DNA of 64,000 nucleotides from Lineus longissimus (Eukaryota; Nemertea; Pilidiophora; Heteronemertea; Lineidae): positions 13,224,437 through 13,288,436 of the forward strand of contig NC_088313.1 of NCBI RefSeq assembly GCF_910592395.1, given 5' to 3'. Every line of letters begins with the position of its first letter. Position 1 is the stretch's first letter. The notes beneath the pieces were generated by a model that was given only the letters and a program-made list of their open reading frames with translations, was not told the origin of the DNA and ran no database searches. Both the position numbers and the translations under genes were made by a program. Below, piece by piece: positions 1 to 12,180 of the stretch.

Positions 1-560
1 CAAATTACACAACCAAGGACGTCCACTCAGCAGTATGCCCCTGGCTCAAAACATTATTGAGAGTAAGAAAAGCCAAATTAAGAAAGACCTCGTCAATGTT
101 AATTGTCTAAGTGCTCCAGGCATATAACAACTGAGGTTCACCACACGACGATACCATCACAAACAGTAACAACCAAGGTCGAAAAAGCAATGGCTTTTGT
201 GGATGATTATGAAATTACTCTTATTTCATCGATCTAGTAAGATCCCAGGATAGAACGTGGGATGAACAAAGGATTATATCATGAGTGCGCTTTAATCTCA
301 GAGCTATTGACAGTCATGGCCTCTGTACGTTTCCAAGTGGACATTTTCCACTTCTACACCGGTGTAACATCTGTGGTTGTTCCCCATGTGTCAGTGTTTC
401 CAAACAATAGGCAGCTAGAGTAACCACGACTTTTCAATAGGGGGGATACACAGAAAAACTTGTCAATCTATTTTTGAGCGTTCCCAAACAATGAGGGGAA
501 ACACTCAAAAACAGAAACACTCAAAACATTACACCGGTTCTGAATATTCAGGTTTAAGTG
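1..560. other. Non-coding stretch, no gene seen
   Basis: I see no convincing coding frame, RNA gene or transposon end here. The sequence is AT-rich with short runs only. It leads into the dispersed repeat that starts near 565. Confidence 0.4.
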
Positions 561-564
561 AACA

Positions 565-784
565 CAATGCCCTTACCACACCTCAGTCGGTATCAAAGCA
601 TCATCAAGTCATACGCAAGATTCTGAATGGAACCCTATTGCAGGCCCTATTGTCCACAGGTTCATCAGACCGACTCTAGCTTACTGATTTGCGCTGGACT
701 TATTAACAGGAAATGAGAAATTTCATTTTCACCGCCCTAGAAAATGCACAATGTTGGCCGATAAGTTGGTGGTGCGAAATCCCG
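565..784 (+). repeat. Dispersed repeat block, copy 1 of 2
   Basis: About 220 bases here resemble 37571-37790 in the same orientation. Shared landmarks, in order, are CTCAGTCGGTATCAAAG, CATCATCAAGT, TTGCAGGCCCTATTGTCCAC, a block around TCTAGCTYACTGAT, AAACAGGAAATGAGAA, TTCATTTTCAYCGCC, and a GTGAAATCCC-like end. Small indels separate the copies. An open frame of 62 codons across this copy is interrupted in the other copy, so I treat it as non-coding. The element class is unknown; no terminal repeats were recognised. Confidence 0.7.
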
Positions 785-3700
785 AATTGAAATTCACTTT
801 AACAAACACCGCGCTTTGCACAATGCATTCAAAAAAAGTTGTCTACTTACATTCTAACTGGTCCTTCAGATGATTATTATCTTGGTCCAATCAATCCAAT
901 CCACGAATCTGAAGAAAATAAGAAATAGAGATTAAAATCTTCTCAGATTGGCAGGCATGACGATGAGCAGCCATCGGCTATTGTTAGCCCATCTCAAGCG
1001 GTGACAGCAATGCGAACTCCCACAATTTGGGACCAAAATGCGTCGGTTCGATATAGAATCAGCGAGAGGTTTAATCAAATCTTTTGCCTTCTCTAGCATC
1101 GCGTTTCTTTCAAAATCAGACGGGACTCCAGTCAGAAATCTTTGGTCGTTTATAAAAAAAACACGTTAGATTCACTAGTGTTAACTTCCAGGCGTAATCA
1201 AGGGCCCAAAACGAATCAAGTTCTGTAGCCAATCAGAGAGTGATCTGATTGATATGTCCTACGCATATATAGAGCTGTTTTGACGAATTGTACTTGATTA
1301 TTAATAGAAGCAAAAACTTATTCCTTCATGTAATAAGTTTTTGATATACTGAAATCAAATTAGAAACAAGTAGATTCACAAGTCACCTTTATAGCGTTAA
1401 ACAAGTACACACACTTAATCAAGTTAGGTATTTGTCCAGGGCTTGCATTCGAGTCTCTTTGACGACCCTTACTTTTCTTCACGACAAACCTCTGTCAGTT
1501 AACGTAATTTGAATCAAAGAAGTGCACTCAGTTAATTGAGCCTTTACATGGAGATAAACAAAACGACAAAGTTGACATAAACGGGAGGTAATTCGAACAG
1601 ACAGGAGGGCAGCCGTGCCAGGAATTACATAAATTGCCGAGTTTTCTAGAGATTGGTTGAGCATTTTGATGATAAAAACGCGCTGCCTGTGATACGATAT
1701 CACGATTTCATCAAACCAGAGAAGAGTGTCTCTCTTAATGAATTTTTGTCAATGTCGATTTTCTGTCCAAAATGCAAATGGGACGACCAGTTGCATTCTG
1801 TAGATAAGAAAAATCGCTTTTTCTTGAGATTAAACAAATCACCTATTTAAGTCACGTACTAGAATCGATGGGGAACCATTTATGAAATTGTACGCGAAAA
1901 TTGCCTTTATTGAAAGTCCTCATGTTAAGGAAATTACTCGACGGGTCTGGGGTTTTTCTTGTTTATTCACGACGGCAGGGGGTTTGGCCCCGTATGGCAA
2001 CGATATTGACTAAGCGACTTCGATTATTGCCGTTCTGATCGGGGGTATATTGGATGTGTTGTAATAGAATTGTTGACATGCCTGTTGTGATTTTGCAATA
2101 AATAACAACATTCCTCTTGCGAGTGTCAATTCCTCTTCTGTGTTCGGGTTCAGATTTTCGCAACCATAACTGGTATCATGATTAATACAGGTCGTACACC
2201 GCGACAAAATCGGCAGCAGGTCTTCGGCGATTCCTCGCAGCTTCGACGTCGGTGACTGGCCCCGACAAAAATTCCTCTCTTCATTTCATATGATTAAAGC
2301 CCATTGGTCACCAAGTCTGCAGTTGTCACCAGGCCTGCGGTCGAGTGCCCGAATGACAAGAAAAGGAGGTGAAGTGAAAATCTTCTAAAAACCAGAAGAA
2401 CCAAGGAAACATTCTCACTTTCCTTGGTGATCACCTACCCTGGGCTTGGGAACATACTAGTATGCTTCATTTGGATGACATTATTTTCGAAGACCATCTG
2501 ATCTCATTCAGAAAAATCACGCTTTTCATCGCAAAACGGACAAATTTAATTGTTACGATTTCATTTCTTTTCACTTCATGCACTACAACGAACAGGAGCC
2601 AATACAAGTTCTCAATTTATACGACCAACATTCGAATTCGAACGTAAACTTCGTCTTTCCTCAATTTCTGCAATTCAAATTAGGAATAGGAGATACTGGT
2701 GTCTTGCATCGACACACCGTGATCTACGACTTCGAAAACGACGCAGTTCGTTCAAAAACTTCATGATAAATCACCTTTATGACTCGTCTCTGATCATTTC
2801 GAGATCAAGTTTGCTCATTCTCCTGCTAACGCTTAATGTGCTATCATCCTCACCGTCGATTCGCATTAGGCTTATCAATTTTAAGCCGTTTCAATTCCAA
2901 GATACGCCAATCCAATTGCTTGCAATTAATGTATATCAAAAGATGTTTTGCTCGGAAGATTAGAGCAAAACTAAGGCAACGGTTATGGTAGATGTCTGCC
3001 ACAAGTGGGCAGTGGGTCATGGGAACGAAAGTTCGTGTTAATCAAAATCTTAAAGCAAATTTGAAACGAATCTCTAGAAAGGGTATAAGGTTCAACTTGG
3101 CAATTTCCGGCTTACGTTTATTTTGCCCTTGATACCGCATTTAAAACAGGCCTGGGCGTTAGCATTTCAGAATGTCAAGTTATGTGATTTCTTTTTCATC
3201 CCTAGTTATAATAAGATACCGCCGTTGTTTAATACTGAAATTTAATTTTGTTTTGTTTTTTTACTTGTTTTGATATCAAAAAGATTAATGAAGCTACGGC
3301 AGAAATAGGAGCTTCGTACTGCACAGATAAGAGACATTTGTCACACAAGACAGCACAGAACCTTCTTTGAACAGGTCACTATCATTTCGTAATTTTTTTC
3401 ATCCTATTTACGCCTTTTACGACTTGCCCTAATCGAACATTCCCCATTCCACATTTTTTTACATCAGCCACCTGTCATTTTGCCTTTCGTATTTTCGTCT
3501 TTTTTTCTTTTGGGCTCTGCCAATTTTCCGGCCATGGTGATTTAGCGCAACCTAGGGAATCTCTGGCTCGCCTGAAATCAACAAATAATGGTGGAGAAAA
3601 GATGCAGACCATTTTTGGAAATCAGTGCATGTTGAGATAATTCAAAAATTCTTCATATATGAGGATATAAGGCCTGCATGTCTTGCGTTTTAAGTAATTT

Positions 3701-5980
3701 CATAGCTATGTGCTATCAATTAGAAGGAGAATACCGATATTGTAAGCCGATTTCGTGCATGCTCCGCCGCTGTTTCTGCCATACCGCCATGACCCATACA
3801 AATCGCCAGCTCCAAAATGGACAAGAAGTGCGCCGATATCAGTAGTCAGTGACTGATCAGTGCCAATTGGTCTACTCCCCCACGCAATCATTCAATGAAA
3901 ATAAGTCACGACAATCTATTTGGTATTCTTCTCCTAAGTGCTTATTAGCCGGCTGGTTCTATTTCCAGCATCAACTGATTAAGGACAGTTATCGCAGCGG
4001 AAAGGGTATCACAAACATTCGTGAGGAGCCGCATTAGTGCCCTGTCAATAAGGTGTAACCTCTCCAGTATGGAAGGACCACAATACTTGAATTCCTATTG
4101 CTGAACACCTCCACTGGCACTACTTTTTGAGTAAAGGGGGTTGTGATCGCCGAAAATCAAATTAATTGTGCCTTTTATATGATTTACTTATTACTTTGTA
4201 CCAATCCCGCAACTAGAGAAACATGGCTAAAACTTTTAAATTTTTGTGTGAACTATATCCCCATTGGGAGTAAATCGGCCCGATTGACCGACAACATTTT
4301 AATCAATGGCGTATCCATTATACAGTGAAGCCTCTTTTTTCGGCTTTCTGGATTTTCACGATTACCGCCGAGCACAGGCGAAGACCACGTCAAATGTCTC
4401 TCAAAGGAGTCCTCGTCTACCTATACAATCAAATAACTCCCATGCATATCATAAGTTTATGGACAATCACGTTTACCAGTCTGCTCGTACAGACAATCAC
4501 CCTTTAAGAAATCCCCCCCCCCCCCACAAATATCCAATACCATCTTGACAACTGTACTACATGAATGTAACTGGAAATAGATTTGGCATTCCCGGTGGTA
4601 TCACAAAGTAGAAACCATACACAATGCGTCCCTTGGTGAATCAGCCTTGATGAGGAGGAATCAGTAAGCCGGCTATGATTGCTTCGAGTCATGAGCCAAC
4701 TGATCGTTTTATAGTAAGTAAGTCATGAACATTTCCGTTGTGAATGACATTACCTTATATATAGCTGACTAGGGTAATACAAGAAAGAGGAACCACGTAC
4801 GAGGAGACACAACGAGATTAGGGTACGGGTGGTGTATTATGGAGGTCTTGGTAGATTTGACTAAAGGTGAGCGAACCTCCATGTTCCCCCTGCCCCCACC
4901 ACCACCACTACGAGCGATTAGGATTATCGTTCCATATAATTTAAGTGGAAGGTCGCATGTGGCCAATTCTCGTTTGAGGGGCGCTTTAACGTCAACGTGT
5001 TCAAATATTTTTTATTGTGGCCTCATGCAGTTATTATGCACTCAAATCTGCTATAACTTGGCAGTATTTATAGCATTTGTATTCAATCTCGACAACAGCG
5101 GCATTGTTAAAATTCATAACATATGTTCAGTACGTATTTACTCAATATGGTAACTTTTTGATGTTGGATAAAATTTCAGAGTTTTAAACGAACGAAGAAG
5201 GCCTTTAGGCACTAAGGCCAGAGAAATGACAGCATGATTTAGTTATCATTAGCATTTTGAATAGCACTAACATAGGCATCCGCATCAACATCAGCATTAG
5301 CAATAACAACTGAAACTGGAACGAAAGTTAATGAAATCTCGCGAAAACCCACATCTCTATTCATCACCTATGATCACCTAACAGTGACATGATTGTTTCC
5401 TGTAAACATCCCACAATGTATTAGAACTCATCCACTGCGGAGTGTGCACTATTTCCATTTCCGTCAGCGCAGTTTAGTGTGAGAGGATATTACTTCACCA
5501 GCTTTGGCTTCATTGCGAGAGATACAACTGAGGCAAAGCCAAAGCTTAACATGAATCACATAACGTCAGGGCCGCAGCCAGAGGTGAGAAGCTCACAAAA
5601 AGACGTGCTTTTCATGAAGATATTGGCTGATTTAAGACAGACGGGGACAAAAGAGATCCTCGTCCCCCCCGCAGAATTTAGATTTTTTTCAAAAAATAAA
5701 TAAATTATGGTATTTTCACAATTTTCAGTTTGGCGGATTTTGGGGTTTTTTCGCGTTTCTTATTTCCGCGTCATCAAAAATGTGTAATGTTCAGTTGACA
5801 GCATGTTATATGTTTCACTCTAATGACTGAAGCAAAACAACCATTTTTCCCCTCAGTTGCAAGCGCAACGTCCGACATGTCTAAATGCCACAAGAGCGAA
5901 CACAGAGAAGAACCTGATCGAAACCACGCTCATCAAAAATCCACAGGCACACGGTATCACTTTGACAATCAAAGAATTCC
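785..5980. other. Non-coding stretch, no gene recognised
   Basis: The longest open frame is 137 codons near 2550-2963. It has a low-complexity translation with no recognised motif, so I do not call it a gene. A C-homopolymer lies near 4510. Short quasi-repeats of the type GCATTAGCA/ACATCAGC occur near 5240-5310. No transposon ends were recognised. Confidence 0.4.
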
Positions 5981-5984
5981 TGTA

Positions 5985-6130
5985 ATATCACTTCCTAATC
6001 ATTCAAGCATCCCTGTACATCATTCCAATCGCCAACGCCAGGCTATGCGGGAGGAAATTAATTTAGAAGTTGCATTCACGATGTGATACGACACATTTGC
6101 TGATAGTAATCTTCGTGCAGCGCAACAGAG
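5985..6130 (+). repeat. Degenerate dispersed repeat, copy 1 of 3
   Basis: This copy has a TCACTTCCTAATCATTCAAGC segment, then CCTGTACATCAT, GGGAGGAAATTAAT and AATCTTCGTGCA...CAACAGAG. The same order of landmarks occurs at about 7045-7197 and, more decayed, at 8205-8285. All copies are on the plus strand, roughly 1.06 and 1.16 kb apart. The spacing suggests either one large old tandem duplication or repeated insertion of one element family. Confidence 0.55.
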
Positions 6131-6834
6131 GCTCCATTCAGGATTTCAGTGTGATTGTCCCCTGCTTTGTGTTCTGAACACAGAGATAGGACAGAAAACC
6201 GAACAATGACATGCGCCCTCCTACAGGCCCCGCCTACGATGGTACGGGTTTATGGCCCGCCAGCCTCCTAGCGCAGGAACGGATGATGTGGTTCCGTCTC
6301 TGTTTTCACTGGCCGCAATTGCCCCCGAACACCTTGGCCCTCAATGTATTGACATTGCTCAGCTTCCAGATAATGTCCGTCGATATGGGCGGATGATTCG
6401 GAGGCAATACCGTTGGAAGTTCAGTATAGCCCCGATTGGCCTGGGCTAGGCTCTCATTTTTATACGACTTTTAGGCCTTCCAGTCACCCGAAAGTTTGCG
6501 ACATGGTTAAAATGATAAAGTAAAAGATTTTGATCGACATAATAGCTATTTCAGAAACCTCAGCTTTGACATGCAGACTTCTCATAGAAAACAGGCGAAA
6601 TGCTGCAAATTTCAGTATACGATCAAGAAGCATCATCCTTCCTGATAACGCTCAAACTACATAGCCACATATACATGTACTTCGATACATGTAATAGATA
6701 ATAGGTTGATTTCACAACCCTTACGAAGCGTTATGAACGAAGAGGTACTAAGTATTTACGTATGCCTTTTTTATCGCCATATTTTTGAAGATTTTCTCGA
6801 TTCCTCGAACAGCAACTAAGTTTAAAAGATTCCG

Positions 6835-6942
6835 TTCGAATGTCGCAAAAATGAATAAGCCGAGTACCTGAGGAGAACACAGACCTTCGTGCTTCGTGTT
6901 TCGTACTTCGTTGTTTGTCATGTTGCGAAACCTGCCTAATAA
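6835..6942 (-). repeat. Partial copy of a fold-back element end
   Basis: The segment ends with TTGCGAAACCTGCCTAATAA at 6923-6942. This is an exact 20-base inverted match to 7203-7222, the left end of the element at 7208-7391. Upstream lies TTCG-rich sequence like the interior of that element (CTTCGTGCTTCGTGTTTCG). It is probably a half-copy or a rearranged arm of the same family. Confidence 0.55.
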
Positions 6943-7044
6943 CCGAAATTGGGCAAATATTTGAAAACACAAGGTATTTCCTGCAACACTCGGTAATCCC
7001 TGCAACAACGCCTTGAAAGGTTAGGAAAATTTTCTGCAGACGTC

Positions 7045-7197
7045 ACTTCCCAATCTTTCAAGCACCCTGTACATCATCATCTTCTTCAATTCACCAAGCT
7101 ACGTGGGAGGAAAATAATCTATAAGCTGTCTACATTATCTGATAGAACGTATTTGTGACTCACTGATTACAGCAATCTTCGTGCAACAGAGACTCCC
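7045..7197 (+). repeat. Degenerate dispersed repeat, copy 2 of 3
   Basis: Second member of the family at 5985-6130. It shows TCACTTCCCAATCTTTCAAGC, CCTGTACATCAT, GGGAGGAAAATAAT and AATCTTCGTGCAACAGAG in the same order, with a different short spacer after CATCAT. Confidence 0.55.
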
Positions 7198-7207
7198 GCT
7201 GTTTATT

Positions 7208-7391
7208 AGGCAGGTTTCGCAACCCCCAACGAACGACGAACTATAAGCTACGAAGTTCTGTCGTTGTGTCGAGTCATGTGATAGGTCTTTTGTACGAAGA
7301 ATCGGGGATATTTTCAAACTGAGTTGCCCATAATGTACATTTACAAACTCTCGCCGTTCGTATCTATTCGTAAGGCTTGCGAAACCTGCCT
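7208..7391. mobile_element. Fold-back (MITE-like) element with AGGCAGGTTTCGCAA ends
   Basis: The 15-base terminal inverted repeats AGGCAGGTTTCGCAA (7208-7222) and TTGCGAAACCTGCCT (7377-7391) are exact. The interior is rich in CGAAC/GTTCG words that can pair further (GAACGACGAACT against CGCCGTTCG). It is about 184 bp with no coding capacity. The outer bases TTATT and GAAA do not give a clear target-site duplication, so the superfamily is open. The overlapping 167-codon minus-strand frame runs through the palindrome and is not a gene. Confidence 0.65.
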
Positions 7392-7479
7392 GAAACCTAC
7401 CTATTTCAACAAGGAATCTAGGCGGAAAAGTTGGCTTGTGAAGCGACACCTTTCGGCGACCTCGTAAAGACTCATGCAG

Positions 7480-7643
7480 CCGTACGGAGACCATTACGGT
7501 GGAAATCCAGGCACTGGAGGCGGAGCAACCACCATATTGGGCCAAGCAGACACTTGGAAAGTGCAGACATGGTATGGGGTGAAGGAATATATCATCAACT
7601 CCGGGGCCAACGAAGAAAGAGCTGACTGGCCAGGTCACGCAAA
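7480..7643 (+). CDS. Candidate internal exon, unknown protein
   Basis: The frame ATG at 7474 to TAA at 7647 encodes 57 residues that read like real protein. A glycine-rich start (YGGNPGTGGG) leads into TWKVQTWYGVKEYIINSG and ERADW. An in-frame stop lies just upstream at 7465. A CAG acceptor ends at 7479, and a donor-like AAA|GTAAAT follows 7643, so the span is better read as an internal exon than as a short gene. I recognise no domain; the Gly/Trp/Tyr content vaguely recalls beta-rich secreted lectin-type folds, but that is only an impression. No partner exons were identified, and the frame could be chance. Confidence 0.22.
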
Positions 7644-8204
7644 GTAAATCAAACCTCTACTTGAGATGAGGATGAAGACCAACCCACCTGCCCACACTCT
7701 CCTAGTGCTGAAGGCAAGGCACGAATCCGACGATAACACCTTTTATTCGAAAAATGTTGCATGCGTCAAATTCGACGGGCTCTTAGTATCCACTCTCACC
7801 GACATTTTTCATACCAAGTGAAATACTGTAGTACCCAGGAGTTACACGTACTTCGCTGCCTGGTGACGCTTGGTATCGTGACTTCATTAACCCCCACCCC
7901 CCTCCCTCCTTTCCCATCAGCGGATTATTCGGTGTGGGAGAATCAATAAAATGTACATTACACCAAGGCAAATAGAAAAATTAGAGCTTCCTTTTGAACG
8001 GCGTGTATGTATTCCCCAGCCCCCGCACTCTTCAATGCTTCCCCTCGTACGGCGCCTCACTGATAGAAATTAATATCTCGGTCTCCTTGAACAAAGGATC
8101 AGTTTAGAGAGAGAAAGTGATCAGGAGTGACAGCGAAACACCCTGCCTGATGATTGGAATCACGGAAGGACGCGTTTACTGTTTGGTACGCGCTGTATAT
8201 CAAC

Positions 8205-8285
8205 TTCGTCTCATCCCTCTTCAATGCACATCGGAGGTTACGGGAGGAAATTAGTTTCTCGAATGATGTGATGATTTGATACAGA
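8205..8285 (+). repeat. Degenerate dispersed repeat, copy 3 of 3
   Basis: The most decayed member of the 5985/7045 family. It keeps ACGGGAGGAAATTAGTTT and GAATGATGTGATGATTTGATAC, which matches the GATGTGATACGACAC part of copy 1. Boundaries are approximate. Confidence 0.4.
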
Positions 8286-8289
8286 AAGA

Positions 8290-9770
8290 CAGAGAAGGCG
8301 CAAAAAAGCGATCATGGCTAAACCTTTTCAAAGCTACGGACGCATCAAAGCGGACAAGTGGTGTTTTATTCCCGACAGGAAGCATCTTGTCCATGTAATG
8401 ACTGAGGTGCTTTTCGCTCTCAGTTCATCTCAGTGAGCTTATGATAATGGCTTCTGGTCTGAATTCGAAGTTCGAACAGATGAGGCGTGGTGCTTCTCGT
8501 CCCTCGCTCCCCGCCCGCCCAAATTTAGGCAAGTCTTAGAATCCTTTCAATCCACATTCCGATTTCGGCATGATTTGAATACTGCAATCAATTCTTAAGC
8601 TTGTTTAAAGCTAAATCAATTGTGAAACATGGTTTTAAGAAACTGAATTACTTCAGAGAAATCCGCCAGACAAATTCAATTATTGAAAATCTTTCCAAAA
8701 GGGAACTGATTATACATCTTCACCAAATCATTCTACCCGCCTGCGAGTTCTCGCTTCTTTTGCTAAATGTACTTCAACTGAAGTCGTGACAAGGTATGCA
8801 AAAAAAGTCATGCGACAGGAACTTTTTTTTATGCATCGCCTGACATTCGAAGACTGCACCTACGCCGACAGTGGGTGACACAATAAAACCATTTTCCGTC
8901 ACTTCACCAATATTTTACTTACTAATTAATCAGTACCCCACGCGCGACATCAATTTCGGCGCGGCAGCGATTGGTAGAGGCTGGCCTTTCTGACAGATAG
9001 GCGCCATGATGACTATATTTTCGAGACTTCCTAATGAAACCTTTTCACCTCTTGGGGACGAAAGCATTTTAATGCAGCGCATCAATGTCGTGGGTGATGA
9101 AGATTGATTAAGACAGGAGTTTCATTCAAGTAATACAACGAACTCGTATCGAGGCATCCGTCCGTACCTCCTAGTTTCCCGTTCACAGGATTGTACATTT
9201 CAATAAACTTCGAATGCAGCGACAAGAAGGGGAATGTTGACATGGGAGTAAGTACTCAAGTCAATTGCTTGTGGCATGTCGGGAATACCCATTTTCAAAT
9301 TACAAGGTTCCGAGAGTGTTACCCCTTCGTACGATCCAGAAGTACTGCAAGGAATCGGTAGATCAGCATGCACGCGCCTCACAATCCCCAAATGCTGCTA
9401 GTATCTCTGTAGGCTGGGCACCGTTTTGTCAGGGAAGACTGTTTTTGTTGTAAGTGCCACAATAAATGTAAATAGATATAAACATTGCCGATATACAGTA
9501 GCCAGGCATGTATTAAAACACGTTGGAAATCTACATATAGAGTATGTTGTCTGTGAACAAACAGTAATAGATATTCATTGTATTCGCAGTACCCAATTTA
9601 AAGATCTCAAATTCAATTTGAAATTGAAAAAAATAAAGTTTATGGAGCGGTTTGTTGATTAGATGTACAGTCCGGGATGTTCCACATACACCACATTACT
9701 ATCTAACGGTTTCCATCAATAGAATCCATGTATGATAAAAAATGGAAGAGCTCAAAAATCACGCCGTTAT
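8290..9770. other. Non-coding stretch, no gene seen
   Basis: Only short chance open frames (up to about 78 codons) without motifs. No element ends or tandem structure were seen. Confidence 0.4.
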
Positions 9771-9776
9771 TCCGAA

Positions 9777-9872
9777 AGGCCGGGTATATTTGTCAAGCCG
9801 CTCGCCGAACAGACATCGCCGAACAGCAGTCTGAAAATCAACCCAGTTTGGCAAGGCCGGCTTGCCAAATAT
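9777..9872 (+). repeat. Dispersed block with inverted ends, copy 1 of 2
   Basis: The 34 bases 9777-9810 match 18337-18370 with one mismatch (landmarks GGCCGGGTATATTTG and CAAGCCGCTCGCCGAAC). Both copies continue to a CTGAAAATCAACC segment. In this copy, GGGTATATTTGTCAAGCCG at the left and CGGCTTGCCAAATATG at 9857-9872 form an imperfect inverted repeat. This suggests a short non-autonomous DNA element of about 95 bp. Confidence 0.55.
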
Positions 9873-9879
9873 GTAAAAG

Positions 9880-12050
9880 AATTACCCTGTTTTTAGATTT
9901 CGAAGTTATAGTTTTGAAATTTCAAAAAAATATCCAATAGTGCAGGTATTTAAATCGTTTAAATATCATATCAACCATTTCAAAGTGGACCGATAGCCTT
10001 ATGTTAAAAATGCTATCTTTTAGTGACATTTATATAAACTGAGCGATAATCTGATACTAATAAAGCTTTGCAATCAGAGGTTGAAAAAGAAATGTGTCCC
10101 CCGGGTGCGTCTGCCTTTTCACAAAGGCGGAAGCTTTGATGTTGAATCTATATACAGACTTTTGTTCCCCGACTATTCTGTACTGATAGACAATGGGTAA
10201 ATAGGTTAATTCCTGCTGTGGACATTTCTTGTGCATGTTTTCATTTCAGACGCGAATGGAAGAGAAGCCCCGCAGCCGAGACCGTCGACGTAATTAGGCG
10301 CCCACGCAACTACAGCATTTTGCTCAAAACACATCCGGGAATGAAAAAATAACGGGCGCATTGTGTGATGAGAGAACTGAAATTGAAATCTATCATGATG
10401 AAGGGATATATTTCTTAAGTATTCAGTATATATAGGGATCATATAAAATAGCAATGCGAAGTGGTTTTATAATCTTCCAAAATGATGCACTCCTAAGCAA
10501 AACCAATCACATCGCAAGGCACTGAATCGTTGATCAAGGCAAGCTAAGAGAAGATTGAGACACTTTTTTTTCTAGGACACCATGTAAGCTTACTCCGAAG
10601 AGAAAAATCTATATATCAGCCGACCCAGTCTCTCTCTCTTCATTAAATGCCAAAACCAATCGATATCGGGAGGTAATGAAACGTTATGATAAGGGGCGAT
10701 GGACAATAACGCTTAGTACAACCAAAGGCAATCGCGTAAAATGCCGGTTAGGCGTATTACCACCCGGCGGTCTTAATATTGGCAAGTTGAATGGAAAATG
10801 ATAAATATCCCCTTGAAATGGGAAATTGGTCCAGAATGAATGATTATAAACAGTAATGACATTTTGTGAGGTAATGATGCGGGGGGGGGGGGGGCATAAT
10901 GGCCTGCAATATATGCATTGACGACAATAACGCAGGTATATATAAATGATTTTTCTGTCCGCCATGCAGTTGGAGGCGGGTCTGGAATCATAGCTCACGA
11001 CTCCAATATTATGGGTGTGTATTTTTAGTTCGGTGTCGGTGTAGAAGGGGATGTAGTGAATAAAGTAAAGGTTGACCCGCTAGCCTGTGATGTCCCATCG
11101 CAACTATGGAGCACAACGACTCATTATACATTACCTTTTTTAGATGGTGTAAAAAGTACGTCGCGCACCAGAAGATCACAAGCCGACTCAAATTCAGTGG
11201 ATGCTAAAAGGGGTGTAGTATCAAGTTTAATCTCTTCCCCAAATCGTGCGTTCTCTGTGACTCTAAACCCTTATTTCGCAAAAGCTGAGAGATATTTCAA
11301 GATAGCTTTTTTCAATATCATTAAGGTTGTAGTTGCTTGCTTGGTAATTTATAGCCTAACTGTGTTTGAAAAAGAAACTCCGGCAATTTTAAACTGTTTT
11401 AATTGGATCGGAATGATAAAGTGCTTCTTAAACTTTGATTAAGACACAAGTTTCCTGCCAGTATACTCTATCAGAAGTCACTGTTAATGCCTTAATCAGT
11501 CACGGCAGGTGTGGTGGCATCTGCAGTCAGAATTCATAAAATATCAATTTGAATCATCAACGTTTTTGATGTAGCTATGTGAAACAAAAATGCGAATGTG
11601 CTGCGATGACGAACGTAAAGAAGCCAACTCTGTTCGGATTCCCTTTTCAGATGTTTGCCACTCTGGTCCTTGACGGATTTCGCTACATTATGTACTTTCG
11701 TCCTTTACCTCTCTCGCAGTTGAAAATATTCAGGCCCACATGTTATTTTGTCTTTCATAAAGATGCCTCGATTCCACTGTTCTCATGTCTCATCAACGGG
11801 TTATCAGGGCAAATTTTGCTTTCATCGACCACGCGAGACTTATATCTCTGGCACCCTCTCCACAGAAACCATGTCGCTATTTTCCGCTAGTCCGTCATTG
11901 AACTGGTAAACATCTTTGCAACAGTTTTCATGATGACACGATTTTATGATTAACGTGAAAAAGTTAAAGTCTATTGCCCGAGACACAAACGGCTCATGCG
12001 GCCGGAGCTCATCCTGGTTTCCGTAGCACTAACCGACTTAGTGTATAATT
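9880..12050. other. Non-coding stretch, no gene recognised
   Basis: A 128-codon frame at 11056-11442 and a 104-codon minus frame at 10684-10998 have no recognisable motif. A G-homopolymer of about 15 lies near 10880. Otherwise nothing identified. Confidence 0.4.
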
Positions 12051-12057
12051 CACCCTG

Positions 12058-12180
12058 GAAAGGATGCTGGTCTGTCGCAGGTTAACTTCCTAGGCAAGCC
12101 TGGTACTACTCCTGGGTGGAGAGAAGCAAGTAGGGTAAAGTGCCTTGCCCAAAGACACAAAAATGAAACAGCGTCGGGAG
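12058..12180 (+). repeat. Probable interspersed repeat fragment
   Basis: The segment containing CCTGGTACTACTCCTGGGTG, GAGAGAAGCAAGTAGGGTAAA and GTGCCTTGCCCAAAGACACA has the wording of a repeat seen in many aquatic animal genomes (a ...TTGCCCAAGGACACAA... motif). I make this call from memory of that motif only. No ends are visible and no second copy lies in the window. Confidence 0.35.

Noticed and set aside
2550-2963. 137-codon frame as a gene
   Set aside because: Low-complexity Leu/Ser/Arg/Ile translation in AT-rich DNA, no motif, no splice context; within chance expectation for this much sequence.
7135-7638. 167-codon minus-strand frame
   Set aside because: It runs through a fold-back element and opposite the candidate exon at 7480-7643, with no recognised motif.
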